Positions 45,159-53,790 of a DNA stretch of 64,000 nucleotides are shown here, one piece after another (positions within the stretch are counted from its first letter, which is position 1; every line of letters begins with the position of its first letter). The stretch comes from Promethearchaeota archaeon (GTDB taxonomy: Archaea; Asgardarchaeota; Lokiarchaeia; Sigyniarchaeales; SOKP01): NCBI GenBank assembly GCA_011364925.1, contig RDOA01000010.1:16803-80802 (forward strand), given 5' to 3'. The notes below the pieces were generated by a model. It was not told where the DNA came from. It searched no databases and worked only from the letters and a program-made list of their open reading frames with translations. A program made the translations under genes and the position numbers.

Positions 45159-46400
45159 TTAATATTCTTCATCCTTTATTTTTGAGGGAATTTCTTTTAC
45201 TTGGCGGGCAATGTCTTTCGCTACTGATTCCCCTTTTTCCAATTCTTCCTTAGTAGGATGACCCTTAAATGTAATTGGTTCAATAATATCCCATTTCATA
45301 TTTTCCGATAACTTTTCGAAGTCTCTTTGCGCTCCACCACTCCATCCAAATGAGCCAAAGTATAACACCTTTTTGTAGTATACATGCTTCTTTTGAAGTA
45401 ATTCCATGAAATTCTTCATCGGTGGAAACATACTATATTCGTATGTTGGACATCCAATTATCAAACCTGCTGACTTGTATGCGCTTGCTAAAATGTACGA
45501 AGGATCTTCGTGAGGAACACGATGAACATTCATAGACACACCCTCACTTGCGATTCCTCTCAAAACTGAAGTTAACATCTTTTCGGTATTTCCATACATA
45601 CTACCCCAAACAACGCATATTTCAGGTTCCGCAAAATCTTGATTGTAATTAGCATACCGGAGATACTTCCTTACGACCACATCTGGGCTACTCCTCCATA
45701 CTAAACCGTGAGAGGGGGCAATCGTTTTTATGTCTAAATCAGATAATGAATTTATTGCCTTTATTACATTAGGAGAAAACATAGCTATTATATTCGCATA
45801 ATAACGTAGCATTTCACTTTCCCAATAAGGTTTTACAACTTCTGAAGTCTCATCGTCAAAAATACTACCTCTATGAACCCCAAATGCTCCAAACGCATCT
45901 CCCGCGAACAAAATCTTGGATTCTTTTTCGTAGGTAACCATCGTTTCTGGCCAATGTACGTGAGGAATCTCAAAAAATTGTAGTGTTTTTCCCTTCCCTA
46001 AATCTAATTCATCACCAGTTTTTACACTCATTACCTTATCCTTAATACCGTAAAAACCATCAACTAAATCTGAGCCTTTTTGTGTTGTCACAATTTCTGC
46101 ATTAGGTGCTATAGACCGCAATATATAAGTAAATCCAGTATGATCCGGTTCAAGATGGTTTAAGATGATATAATCAATTTTGTTAGGTTCTATCGAAAGA
46201 GACTTGAGATTTTCCAAAAATGTAAGTGCAGCTCCTCCCCATTCCCTTACAAGTTCGACAATAGCAACTTTTTCTCCTTTAATGGCATATGCATTAAGCG
46301 CTACACCATTAGGAATGGGCCATATACCTTCAAATAAGTCTTCTGTATGAACATTTGCCCCAATCCAATGTATATCTTTTGCTAATTTAATAGGGACCAT
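45159..46400 (-). CDS. Flavodiiron protein (oxygen/NO reductase, FprA-type)
   Basis: 413 residues. The metallo-beta-lactamase half keeps the diiron ligands H82-x-E84-x-D86 (HLEPDHTG), H149 (VHWPE), D168 (AGDAF) and H231 (PSHGL). The C-terminal half is a flavodoxin (GSMYGNTEKM at 266-275) with FMN site GCPTYEYSMFPPM. The enzyme reduces O2 to water or NO to N2O and protects anaerobes. Coded 74 bases after the reductase gene, which probably supplies electrons, directly or via rubredoxin; no rubredoxin gene is here. Confidence 0.93.
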   Translation of the reverse strand: MVPIKLAKDIHWIGANVHTEDLFEGIWPIPNGVALNAYAIKGEKVAIVELVREWGGAALTFLENLKSLSIEPNKIDYIILNHLEPDHTGFTYILRSIAPNAEIVTTQKGSDLVDGFYGIKDKVMSVKTGDELDLGKGKTLQFFEIPHVHWPETMVTYEKESKILFAGDAFGAFGVHRGSIFDDETSEVVKPYWESEMLRYYANIIAMFSPNVIKAINSLSDLDIKTIAPSHGLVWRSSPDVVVRKYLRYANYNQDFAEPEICVVWGSMYGNTEKMLTSVLRGIASEGVSMNVHRVPHEDPSYILASAYKSAGLIIGCPTYEYSMFPPMKNFMELLQKKHVYYKKVLYFGSFGWSGGAQRDFEKLSENMKWDIIEPITFKGHPTKEELEKGESVAKDIARQVKEIPSKIKDEEY

Positions 46401-46474
46401 TTATAATCAATCATTTTTATTTTTTATTATATTCAATTTTATATTTTTTTTATTCTAAAATAAATTATAGTTTT

Positions 46475-47671
46475 TTAAGGTTGAATTCGATCCTTTAAAT
46501 TTTTTAACGAGAATGGTCCTTTTTCCGCTATTATCTCTCGAGCATCTTCAGCTTTTTCCCAGACGTTCCATAATAGAACTCCTTTAACCCGTTCTTTTTC
46601 TAAATAATAAATTACGCCTTCGTTATTAGGATCAAACCAATCTTCTACAATCTCTAAATTAGAGCTTAATTCACCAACTGCTTCATAACCAAGATCGAAT
46701 AAATCAGAGTAAAACAAGGATAAATGTTCGTAAGGCGTTTGTTCGCCCGCCATATTAGCTCCCGCGATTTCACCCATCATTAGGGCATTATCCTCATGCT
46801 CCACACGTATAAATTTATCTAAAGCTGGACTGTAATAAGATGCAGCATCTCCCGCAGCGTAAATATCTGTATTGCTTGTCTGTAGATACTTGTTAACAGT
46901 AATTCCATTATCAACTTTTAATCCTGCATTTTTGGCAAGATCTATATTTGGGTGTATGCCTAAACCTGCTACTATAACATCAAATGTGAGTTTCCTTTTA
47001 TTTTTCGTTTCCATAATGTATTCATTGTTATTCCTTTTAATGTTCTCAACTAAATCACCATTCAATACTTCTATCCCGTTCTCTCGATAGTACTCGTTTA
47101 AGTAATTACTCAGTTCTTTTGGAAAAATTAAGGCACAAATTCCAGTTTCTGGAAATATCATTGTAACCTCTGTATCTGGCTTATAAATTTTTATCGCGGC
47201 GGCTATCTCTGATCCAATAAAACCACCACCAATAACCCCAAATCTTGTGTTTTCATCAACTAGCTTTTTTAATTTAAGAAAATCTTCTTTTGTTCTGTAA
47301 TACATTATACCCTCCCCTTCAACTTTGGGGATTTTTTTAGGAGTTCCTCCCGTCGCTAATAATAATTTTGTATAGCCATACTCATCTCCATTATCATCCA
47401 CCACTTTTTTACTACTAGAATCTATTCTGACTATCGAACAAGCTAAATGCATTTCAATATTCGCAGATTCGGTTTCTAGATCAATATCCTCAAGTTCTTC
47501 CTCTCCTTTCCATAGCGCTTTAGTAAGTGGTGGACGAGCATATGGAGGGTAAATTTCCTTACTGAGTAAGCAAATACTCCCTTCCGCATCAAGTTCACGA
47601 ATCTTATGAACAGCAGCATCAGCAGTCATACCGCCTCCTATAATTACATATTTAAAATCATATTTTGCCAT
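46475..47671 (-). CDS. FAD-dependent pyridine nucleotide-disulfide oxidoreductase (rubredoxin-reductase/AIF-like)
   Basis: 398 residues: FAD-binding VIIGGGMTADAA (~8-20), PPLTKALW, NAD-binding FGVIGGGFIGSEIA and the FAD ribose-binding IYAAGDAASY. There is no redox-active CxxxxC, so it is of the NADH:rubredoxin/ferredoxin-reductase (NirB/AIF) branch. Its position upstream of the flavodiiron protein suggests it is the electron donor branch of an O2-detoxifying pair. ATG at 47671 has GGTGAT 3 nt upstream (47675-47680). Family call strong; partner inferred. Confidence 0.87.
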   Translation of the reverse strand: MAKYDFKYVIIGGGMTADAAVHKIRELDAEGSICLLSKEIYPPYARPPLTKALWKGEEELEDIDLETESANIEMHLACSIVRIDSSSKKVVDDNGDEYGYTKLLLATGGTPKKIPKVEGEGIMYYRTKEDFLKLKKLVDENTRFGVIGGGFIGSEIAAAIKIYKPDTEVTMIFPETGICALIFPKELSNYLNEYYRENGIEVLNGDLVENIKRNNNEYIMETKNKRKLTFDVIVAGLGIHPNIDLAKNAGLKVDNGITVNKYLQTSNTDIYAAGDAASYYSPALDKFIRVEHEDNALMMGEIAGANMAGEQTPYEHLSLFYSDLFDLGYEAVGELSSNLEIVEDWFDPNNEGVIYYLEKERVKGVLLWNVWEKAEDAREIIAEKGPFSLKNLKDRIQP

Positions 47672-47951
47672 TCTATCACCACAGATTTCTGTTTATTTAA
47701 TTTTTAAGCTTTCCTTCCTTAACAAAAATTCAATTTCTAAATATATTGTTCTAATTTTGATAGATTTACCCAATCTTATTAACCTACGATTTATATCTTA
47801 TAAACGATTATAGCTCTTTATGTATTAGATCCAGCTCCAACTGCTTAAATGCTTTTTGAAAGTAATAATAATGAAAACTTCATTCTTTTAAAAATATCAG
47901 AAAAAAATTTTAAGAATAAAAAAAGAGAAGAAAATAGATAAAAAAAGATTA

Positions 47952-49457
47952 TTATTTTAACTTCAAGATTCCGTCTAGAGTAGGTTTTTCCTTTACTTCC
48001 AAGAGATTAAAGGAATCGATCATTTCAAGTAATCCATAAACCTTTAATCCATGATCGTACAAATCATTTGCATCGAATAAGTTTCTCCAACAAAATGGGC
48101 ACTCTGTCGTCACAATATCCGCACCTACTGCGTTTGCTTCGTCTAAACGTAAACTTGATGTCCGTAATGAAAACTCAGGATATCCAGCTCGCACTCCACC
48201 TCCAGCTCCGCAACAGAAACTGTTAAGTTTTATTCGATACATCTCTCGAAATTTAATTCCAACATCCTTCTCTAACTGTCTTAAGACGATACGAGGGACT
48301 TCATACCATTCGTCAATCATTCTTTCAATTTTTCTCGCATCAAGTAAAAGGTTTTTAGAATTCTTGATTGTTTCCTGTTGCATCTCTAAAGCCATGTGTC
48401 TTCCAAGATGACAAGGATCGTGATATGTAACAATCTTACCTTTTAGGTCTTTGTTGGGTTTGAATTTAATTGCTCCTTGAATATCCTTAATTAACTCATT
48501 CCTTTTTTCTAATCGTTCCAACTCAGTTTTAGAACGAGCATCAGACTTAGATTTTAACTCCTTAATGCTAGATTCTAACGCAAGTTTTTCATTCGGAAGC
48601 GAAATTAATTTAGATACTAATTCGAATGCGTGCATTGTTTTAAAAGGCATATTAGGATCTGTCATCCATTTGGGATAATCATTCGTAATTGTCTTATAGC
48701 ATCCTGCACAAGAGAAAAAGACCATATCTAAGTCTTTAAAAGCATCAAGGTTTGCGTTCATTAATTCTTTAGCTGTTTCTATCGCCCCAACTCTGAAGAA
48801 AGGACTTCCACAACATCTTTCGTCTCCAACGAGTGTGAAATCAATCCCTAATTGTTCAAATATTTTACAAGTGGCAATAGCAATATTGGTTTGTCGATAA
48901 CTAGCAGTACATCCAACAAAATATCCAACTTTAGCATCTTTATTGTCGATATATTTCTCTAATCCTGCGTCTTTTGCCCATTTGAATCTTTCATCAGCTT
49001 TTCCACCGTAGGGATTATTAAGTTCCTTAACTAACCGATCTACTAGTTCGTGTTTATCAATCATAGGAACCCCAGCTTCCACGCAAGCTGCTCTTAACGC
49101 TTCTATTATGTCTACTGTTGGTATCTTATTCTCGCATTGAGCTGAACACTGACCACATGTAATACAAGGCATAATGACGTCTCTAACCTGTTCGGTTAGT
49201 TCTAAGTCCCCCTCTAATACTGAACGAGCAATCCATATCTTTCCTGCGTTCCAGAAAGCTTCCCAGCCGTATTCAATTCCCGCGGGGCATGCGTCGACCA
49301 TACCTTCGTAAAGAACAGTCCCCTGCTTTCCAGTGTACTCACCAATTCCCTCTTTATCAGGTTCTCCTGAATAAGCAAATCTACAAGCTTTACAGTGAAT
49401 ACATCTATAAATATCGCGCTTTAATTCTTGTAACCTTTCCATTCCTGTTTTTGACAT
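47952..49457 (-). CDS. Fe-S oxidoreductase with two [4Fe-4S] sites and CCG domains (GlpC/HdrD/GlcF-like)
   Basis: 501 residues. N-terminal ferredoxin-type clusters use CIHCKAC...CPAG and CITCGQCSAQCENKIP. Two cysteine-rich CCG domains follow: CTASYRQ, RCCGSPFF, SCAGCYK, then CHLGRH, FCCGAGGG and CPFCWRN. This is the electron-transfer subunit of D-lactate/glycolate-type or HdrD-like dehydrogenases. It starts 29 bases after the FAD subunit gene (now interrupted) and would pass electrons from it. The SD GAGGT lies 9 nt before ATG 49457. Confidence 0.88.
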   Translation of the reverse strand: MSKTGMERLQELKRDIYRCIHCKACRFAYSGEPDKEGIGEYTGKQGTVLYEGMVDACPAGIEYGWEAFWNAGKIWIARSVLEGDLELTEQVRDVIMPCITCGQCSAQCENKIPTVDIIEALRAACVEAGVPMIDKHELVDRLVKELNNPYGGKADERFKWAKDAGLEKYIDNKDAKVGYFVGCTASYRQTNIAIATCKIFEQLGIDFTLVGDERCCGSPFFRVGAIETAKELMNANLDAFKDLDMVFFSCAGCYKTITNDYPKWMTDPNMPFKTMHAFELVSKLISLPNEKLALESSIKELKSKSDARSKTELERLEKRNELIKDIQGAIKFKPNKDLKGKIVTYHDPCHLGRHMALEMQQETIKNSKNLLLDARKIERMIDEWYEVPRIVLRQLEKDVGIKFREMYRIKLNSFCCGAGGGVRAGYPEFSLRTSSLRLDEANAVGADIVTTECPFCWRNLFDANDLYDHGLKVYGLLEMIDSFNLLEVKEKPTLDGILKLK

Positions 49458-49486
49458 TTTCTTATTACCTCATTTATTTTTTTGGC

Positions 49487-51001
49487 TCAGGGCAATGCCA
49501 AACGGCCCGGGTGCATTACCATATTTGGGTCTAAGAGCTTTTTAATTGCCCTCAGGTATTTCCAGTACATGCCAGATTGATAAAAAGCTTGAATATGAAT
49601 AAATGGATCTGGTCGATAATTTAACCATCCATGTTTCAAATTATATTCAGTTGTTTCTTGATTCAATGCCTGAACCTTCTCAAATCCCTCTTCTTGGGTG
49701 CTATCGAAACAAACGATGGGCATACAAATTGCTTGTCTGCAACGTTCGATACTAGCTATCCATATTACTGGCGGGAATCCATATTTTTCCATAGCAGCAC
49801 AATAATTCTCAGCGAAGTGAGCACATTCGTTCCACGGGGTATACCAAGTTTAATTCATGAAAAGAGAATTTCTTTCCATTATGAACAGAAACCCCGCCTC
49901 CCAGAACGAATATGGGATTGCAATTTTATTGGGTTTTTTCATCCTACTCGCAATCTGTTTAGGATGAAGTTCCCATGGTTTCATTGCTTCACCATCCTGT
50001 GCTCTATTTTTCTTAAAATCTTCAGCCATGTTATTTATCCTATTGACTACATAATCTAATTCTTCTTGTGTTTGAGCCCAGCATTCCCAATTCATCCACC
50101 AAGGGCTAACGCCAATCTCTTTATAAAATTCGTAATCATGTGGAACTTTATCTTTTGGCCATCTCGCCATAACAAGAGGATAATTACCACCTTGAACCAT
50201 TACGGTGTTATGGGCAACTCCAAACTCCTGTTTACCCACTTCGAGAGTTAGATTCTGCATGTCATAAGGGTTAGACATTCCCCAAGCTACGACAGTCTTG
50301 AATTTTGGATGTGGAAAGATTTTAACAGCAACTTTAGTAAACACTCCTAATGCACCTTGACTTCCCATCAGGAAACTCCAAATATCTGGGCCTAAACCGT
50401 ATTTATAGAAAGGTTTTGCTGTTGGGAGCGCCCATGAACCAGTTCTGATAACATCACCGTTAGGAAACACTACTTCTGCACACATGAAGTTATCTCCTTG
50501 AGGACCAACGCTAGAAGTATAAAGAGAAAACCCACGATCAATCGCATCTCCTACTACTGTCGCTGCTGGAGGTGCACCATCTGCAATTGGAGGTGCCCAA
50601 TCTGGATAGTTTTTATGCATATAAGCCCAAAGAGCTCCATTGGTAACTCCAGGTTCTACAATTGCATATCTATTTTCAGTGTCAATTTCAATAATCCTAT
50701 CCATCCTACTTAAATCAAGCAATACTCCCCCCGGCCTGATAGTAGGGCAAGCAAAACCACCTGATAACCCAGCTGAAACTGGACTTACTGGAATTTTTTC
50801 AGCAGTACAATAGATTAAAATTTTCCTGATTTCTTCGGTATATTTTGGGCGTACAACAATATCTGGTATTTGGCTTTCAAGACCCATAACTGATTTAGCA
50901 AGGTAAGATGCTGTTATTGCTTTATTATTCGTTGCATAGCTTTTGCCGACAATTCCAATCATAGCTTCGAGATCTTTTTCATCTGGTAATTTATAGCTCA
51001 T
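49487..51001 (-). pseudogene. FAD-linked oxidase (GlcD/VAO-type) split by one in-frame TAA
   Basis: The 383-residue ORF (49850-51001) ends at a TAA (49850-49852), but the same frame continues without further stops to 49487, adding ~120 residues: TWYTPWNECAHFAENY, then EKYGFPPVIWIASIE, and KKLLDPNMVMHPGRL, the standard C-terminus of the vanillyl-alcohol-oxidase superfamily that closes the FAD site. The N-terminal half has PCMH-type FAD-binding PVSAGLSGGFACPT. So an intact gene would be ~504 residues with one nonsense codon (CAA or GAA to TAA would do). It precedes the Fe-S subunit in an operon. Sequencing error, recent loss or readthrough are all possible. Confidence 0.83.
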
Positions 51002-51224
51002 ATTTTAATACCTTTATATCTTTTTTTTGTAATTATTGAATATAGATTAATAATTCTTTATACTTTCCTAAATTAATTGGTTAATTTTAAATTTGTTATT
51101 AAGAGATTTCACGGTTGAGATGTTTTCTACTTATAATTTTTTAACCGATTCTTAAAGAATCTAAATTATATCCCGTGGGGAAATTTATTTTTAAACATAA
51201 CAATAGATTCAAAAGGGAAGGTGT

Positions 51225-52034
51225 TTACTTCACTTTTAAAAACTTTTTTGACGAAAATCGAATTCCTATAGATAAGAAGAATAATGCAAAAATCACAGTC
51301 AATGGTAAGAATCCCAATACAATATAAGCAAAAGCTGGTTCTGTCGAATAGAAAAACAATGCGATAGTAGCCCCTAAATGTATGATGGAGAATGCGATCG
51401 ATAAATTTCTGTTAGTGGATAAAAATCCGAAAAGAAGATTGGGAAAAAGGAATAAGATTACGATATTAACCGTGGATAATAGAATTAATGCTGGGAAAAA
51501 GCGTGAAAATAATTGATTAAGGTTGAAATACTGAGTTAAATTGAAAGCGGCGTAAATAAATAGGGTTACGTTGATACTTAAGAAAACTAAAAGAATGGTC
51601 AAAGGGACATTAATTAGCCAAGATAGGATATTTCTAAAGATTGGAGAATGGATTGTTTTCGTTCTTAAAACATCTTGAATAATTTTTTCCATTTCTTCCT
51701 GAAGAATTTTTTCATGATCGTAATCGGGTGAATATGAATCGATAAATTCCTGTAAAATTTCCTTTAAAATTTTTGTAACGAGTTCGTCGTTATCTCTCGT
51801 ACTTACGATCGCAACTCCAAGCACTCTTTCGTCCTCGTTAGGCACCAAAATAAGCTTATTATTTTCACCAAGATTAACATATTTTACTGCCGTACCTAAC
51901 GCTTCTCTGCTGAAATTTGCGATTGAAGTGAAAAATCCGATTAATAAATTATCATCGTAATGTTCTTCCCTTGAAAAATCTTTAGAATATAATAAAATCC
52001 CGCTTTCATCCAAAATATAAAGATTTTTTAACAT
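51225..52034 (-). CDS. Longin/roadblock-like domain protein with four membrane helices
   Basis: 269 residues. The N-terminal ~105 residues read as a longin-type fold: strands NLYILDESGILLYSK and KLILVPN...VLGVAIVS with helices between. A coiled segment (~105-130) leads to four membrane helices (~136-163, 178-203, 210-230, 235-258). Longin and roadblock domains are expanded in Asgard archaea and serve small GTPases and trafficking in eukaryotes. It is the last gene of the ABC-2 operon (35-base gap after the pseudo-ABC gene). The longin call rests on pattern, not alignment. Confidence 0.6.
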   Translation of the reverse strand: MLKNLYILDESGILLYSKDFSREEHYDDNLLIGFFTSIANFSREALGTAVKYVNLGENNKLILVPNEDERVLGVAIVSTRDNDELVTKILKEILQEFIDSYSPDYDHEKILQEEMEKIIQDVLRTKTIHSPIFRNILSWLINVPLTILLVFLSINVTLFIYAAFNLTQYFNLNQLFSRFFPALILLSTVNIVILFLFPNLLFGFLSTNRNLSIAFSIIHLGATIALFFYSTEPAFAYIVLGFLPLTVIFALFFLSIGIRFSSKKFLKVK

Positions 52035-52068
52035 TTTTTTATTCCATCCTTCTTTCGAACATTAAATA

Positions 52069-53790
52069 CTATTTATTCTCAATAAATTCCATATATTCTC
52101 CTATAGTGGCAGTCGATCTTTTAAAGCTATACAAACTTGAACCAAGGAGTTCGGTAATTTGAATAACTATTCCGGGAATATTTTCTTTGATAAAAATCTT
52201 GAACTTTTCATTTTTTCTTTCTTCGATAATTTTCACGATTTCCTTCATTTGTTTTAAGTTCTGAATCGACAACTCATCTGGATTGTTTAATTCGACATTC
52301 AGAATTTCACCATATTGAGGCAGACTTTCAATGTAATCTTTAAAAGAACCTATTTTTGAAGTAGATTTTGTAATTGTTAGAATCTGATCACAATTTGATA
52401 CAATTTCCTGAGGACCATGGAAAAGTAAGACTAAGTGAAAATTCTCTTTTATTTTATCCATATAGGAGTTAAATTTCTCATATTCTAATTTTCCCAAAAT
52501 CCCGAAAGGAATAGAAAACATAATAATTGTAGGTGACTGAATTAAGGCTTGTGTAATTGAAAACATGAGAAATTCTAAGGGCGTTAACTTCGAGAATCTT
52601 TTGTTTTTCTTATATAATAATCCCGTCGATTCTAAAACTTTTTTTCTAAATTGTTTTTTCCAGCGAAAACCATGGGATTTTTCTTTTAGAAATTCTCCCA
52701 TAATGTCATCTAAACTCTGATTTAATCCTGCATCCCTTAAAATTGAATTAAAATCACTTTTTTCTTTCTTATATGTCTCTTTTAAATACTTTTTGTACTT
52801 GAGTGCTTTTTTGATTCTCATTTTTGCTATTGATGAATCGTAAGCTTGAGGTAAGATGAAAATCCTCGCTTTTTCTCGTTTAGATAGTAATATCATTGGA
52901 TTCCCAAAAATGTCGATTAATCCTGCTGATGTTGTTTGATTTCCAGCTATCGTGTCAAATAAATTCATAAGATCTAACCTAGGATCGACTTTTTCAAAGC
53001 CTTTTTCATCAAAAATTATTCCTATCGACTTCCCTCTATGAATCTTAAGAGACAAATTGTCAATAATATCACCCACAGAAACGCGTTCGAGAACCAAATA
53101 TTGAGAATTCTTTTTTAATTCTTTTATTTTAAGGCGTATGGGCACTAAGTCGCATATTTTTTCGATAATTTCATACGCATGGGGGTGGTGGTTGACATCC
53201 CAATCCTTGATGATTTCTTGTTCGCTAAATTCTCTTTCAGAAATAATTTTGGAAAGAGATTTCGAAAATGAGAATGTTGGAAGCATTGGATATTTTTCTA
53301 AGTTAACATTTAGCTTAATAACGAAATCCGGAAAATAAATTCTAATCTCTCGAAAATAAGGATTTGTTTGAATTTGATAATTCTCAAATCTATCATCAAT
53401 CAGCTTAACCTCGGAATCTAAAAGTTGTAAGTGCTTCTGAAATTCTACTCGAATAAATCTCCTCATTCTTTGGAGTATTTTTACCAAATTTACCGTGCCG
53501 TCCTCTTCAATATCTGGAGTATATATTATCTCACTAAAATCAATTTCATTTTCGATTGGAGTGTAAATTTTTAGTAATGGGACTCCCTTATTAATAACGT
53601 CGCTATTTGTAAAAAATAGGACTTCTATGAAAGATTTTTTGTAAATCAAATTAATAATTGAGGCAATTCCAAAAGTATTTTCTCGAAACGTCATCCAAAA
53701 ACGCTTAGAAAAGCGAATCGCCTTGAGAATTTTTTCTCGCAAACGTTCCAATTCTTCTTCTCTAGAGTTCTCCAACCTTTGGCACCTCAA
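52069..53790 (-). CDS. RWD/UBC-like region fused to a degenerate ABC ATPase domain
   Basis: 573 residues. Residues ~125-215 have the E2/RWD pattern: strand IRIYFPDFVIKL, then a YP-x-x-P-x-F loop (KYPMLPTFSF) and a W-D...HHPHAYEIIEKI helix. Residues ~230-480 follow ABC ATPase order but the motifs are ruined: Walker A GFEKVDPR, signature LTPLEFLMF, Walker B IIMFSIP; the H-loop FHGP remains. It cannot hydrolyse ATP in a normal way. It overlaps the upstream toroid-ABC gene by 29 bases (start TTG 53790; later TTG codons possible), so the two are translationally coupled and likely partners. Confidence 0.6.
   Translation of the reverse strand: MRCQRLENSREEELERLREKILKAIRFSKRFWMTFRENTFGIASIINLIYKKSFIEVLFFTNSDVINKGVPLLKIYTPIENEIDFSEIIYTPDIEEDGTVNLVKILQRMRRFIRVEFQKHLQLLDSEVKLIDDRFENYQIQTNPYFREIRIYFPDFVIKLNVNLEKYPMLPTFSFSKSLSKIISEREFSEQEIIKDWDVNHHPHAYEIIEKICDLVPIRLKIKELKKNSQYLVLERVSVGDIIDNLSLKIHRGKSIGIIFDEKGFEKVDPRLDLMNLFDTIAGNQTTSAGLIDIFGNPMILLSKREKARIFILPQAYDSSIAKMRIKKALKYKKYLKETYKKEKSDFNSILRDAGLNQSLDDIMGEFLKEKSHGFRWKKQFRKKVLESTGLLYKKNKRFSKLTPLEFLMFSITQALIQSPTIIMFSIPFGILGKLEYEKFNSYMDKIKENFHLVLLFHGPQEIVSNCDQILTITKSTSKIGSFKDYIESLPQYGEILNVELNNPDELSIQNLKQMKEIVKIIEERKNEKFKIFIKENIPGIVIQITELLGSSLYSFKRSTATIGEYMEFIENK

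Noticed and set aside
49793-49852. Frameshift as the cause of the split FAD oxidase
   Set aside because: The two pieces are in the same frame (60-base offset), separated only by a TAA, so a nonsense codon explains it.
49850-49852. Pyrrolysine or selenocysteine recoding at the stop
   Set aside because: The codon is TAA, not TAG or TGA, and no recoding element is evident.
49631-50059. 142-codon ORF antisense to the FAD oxidase
   Set aside because: The minus-strand frame holds conserved oxidase motifs through this stretch, so the plus-strand frame is a by-product.
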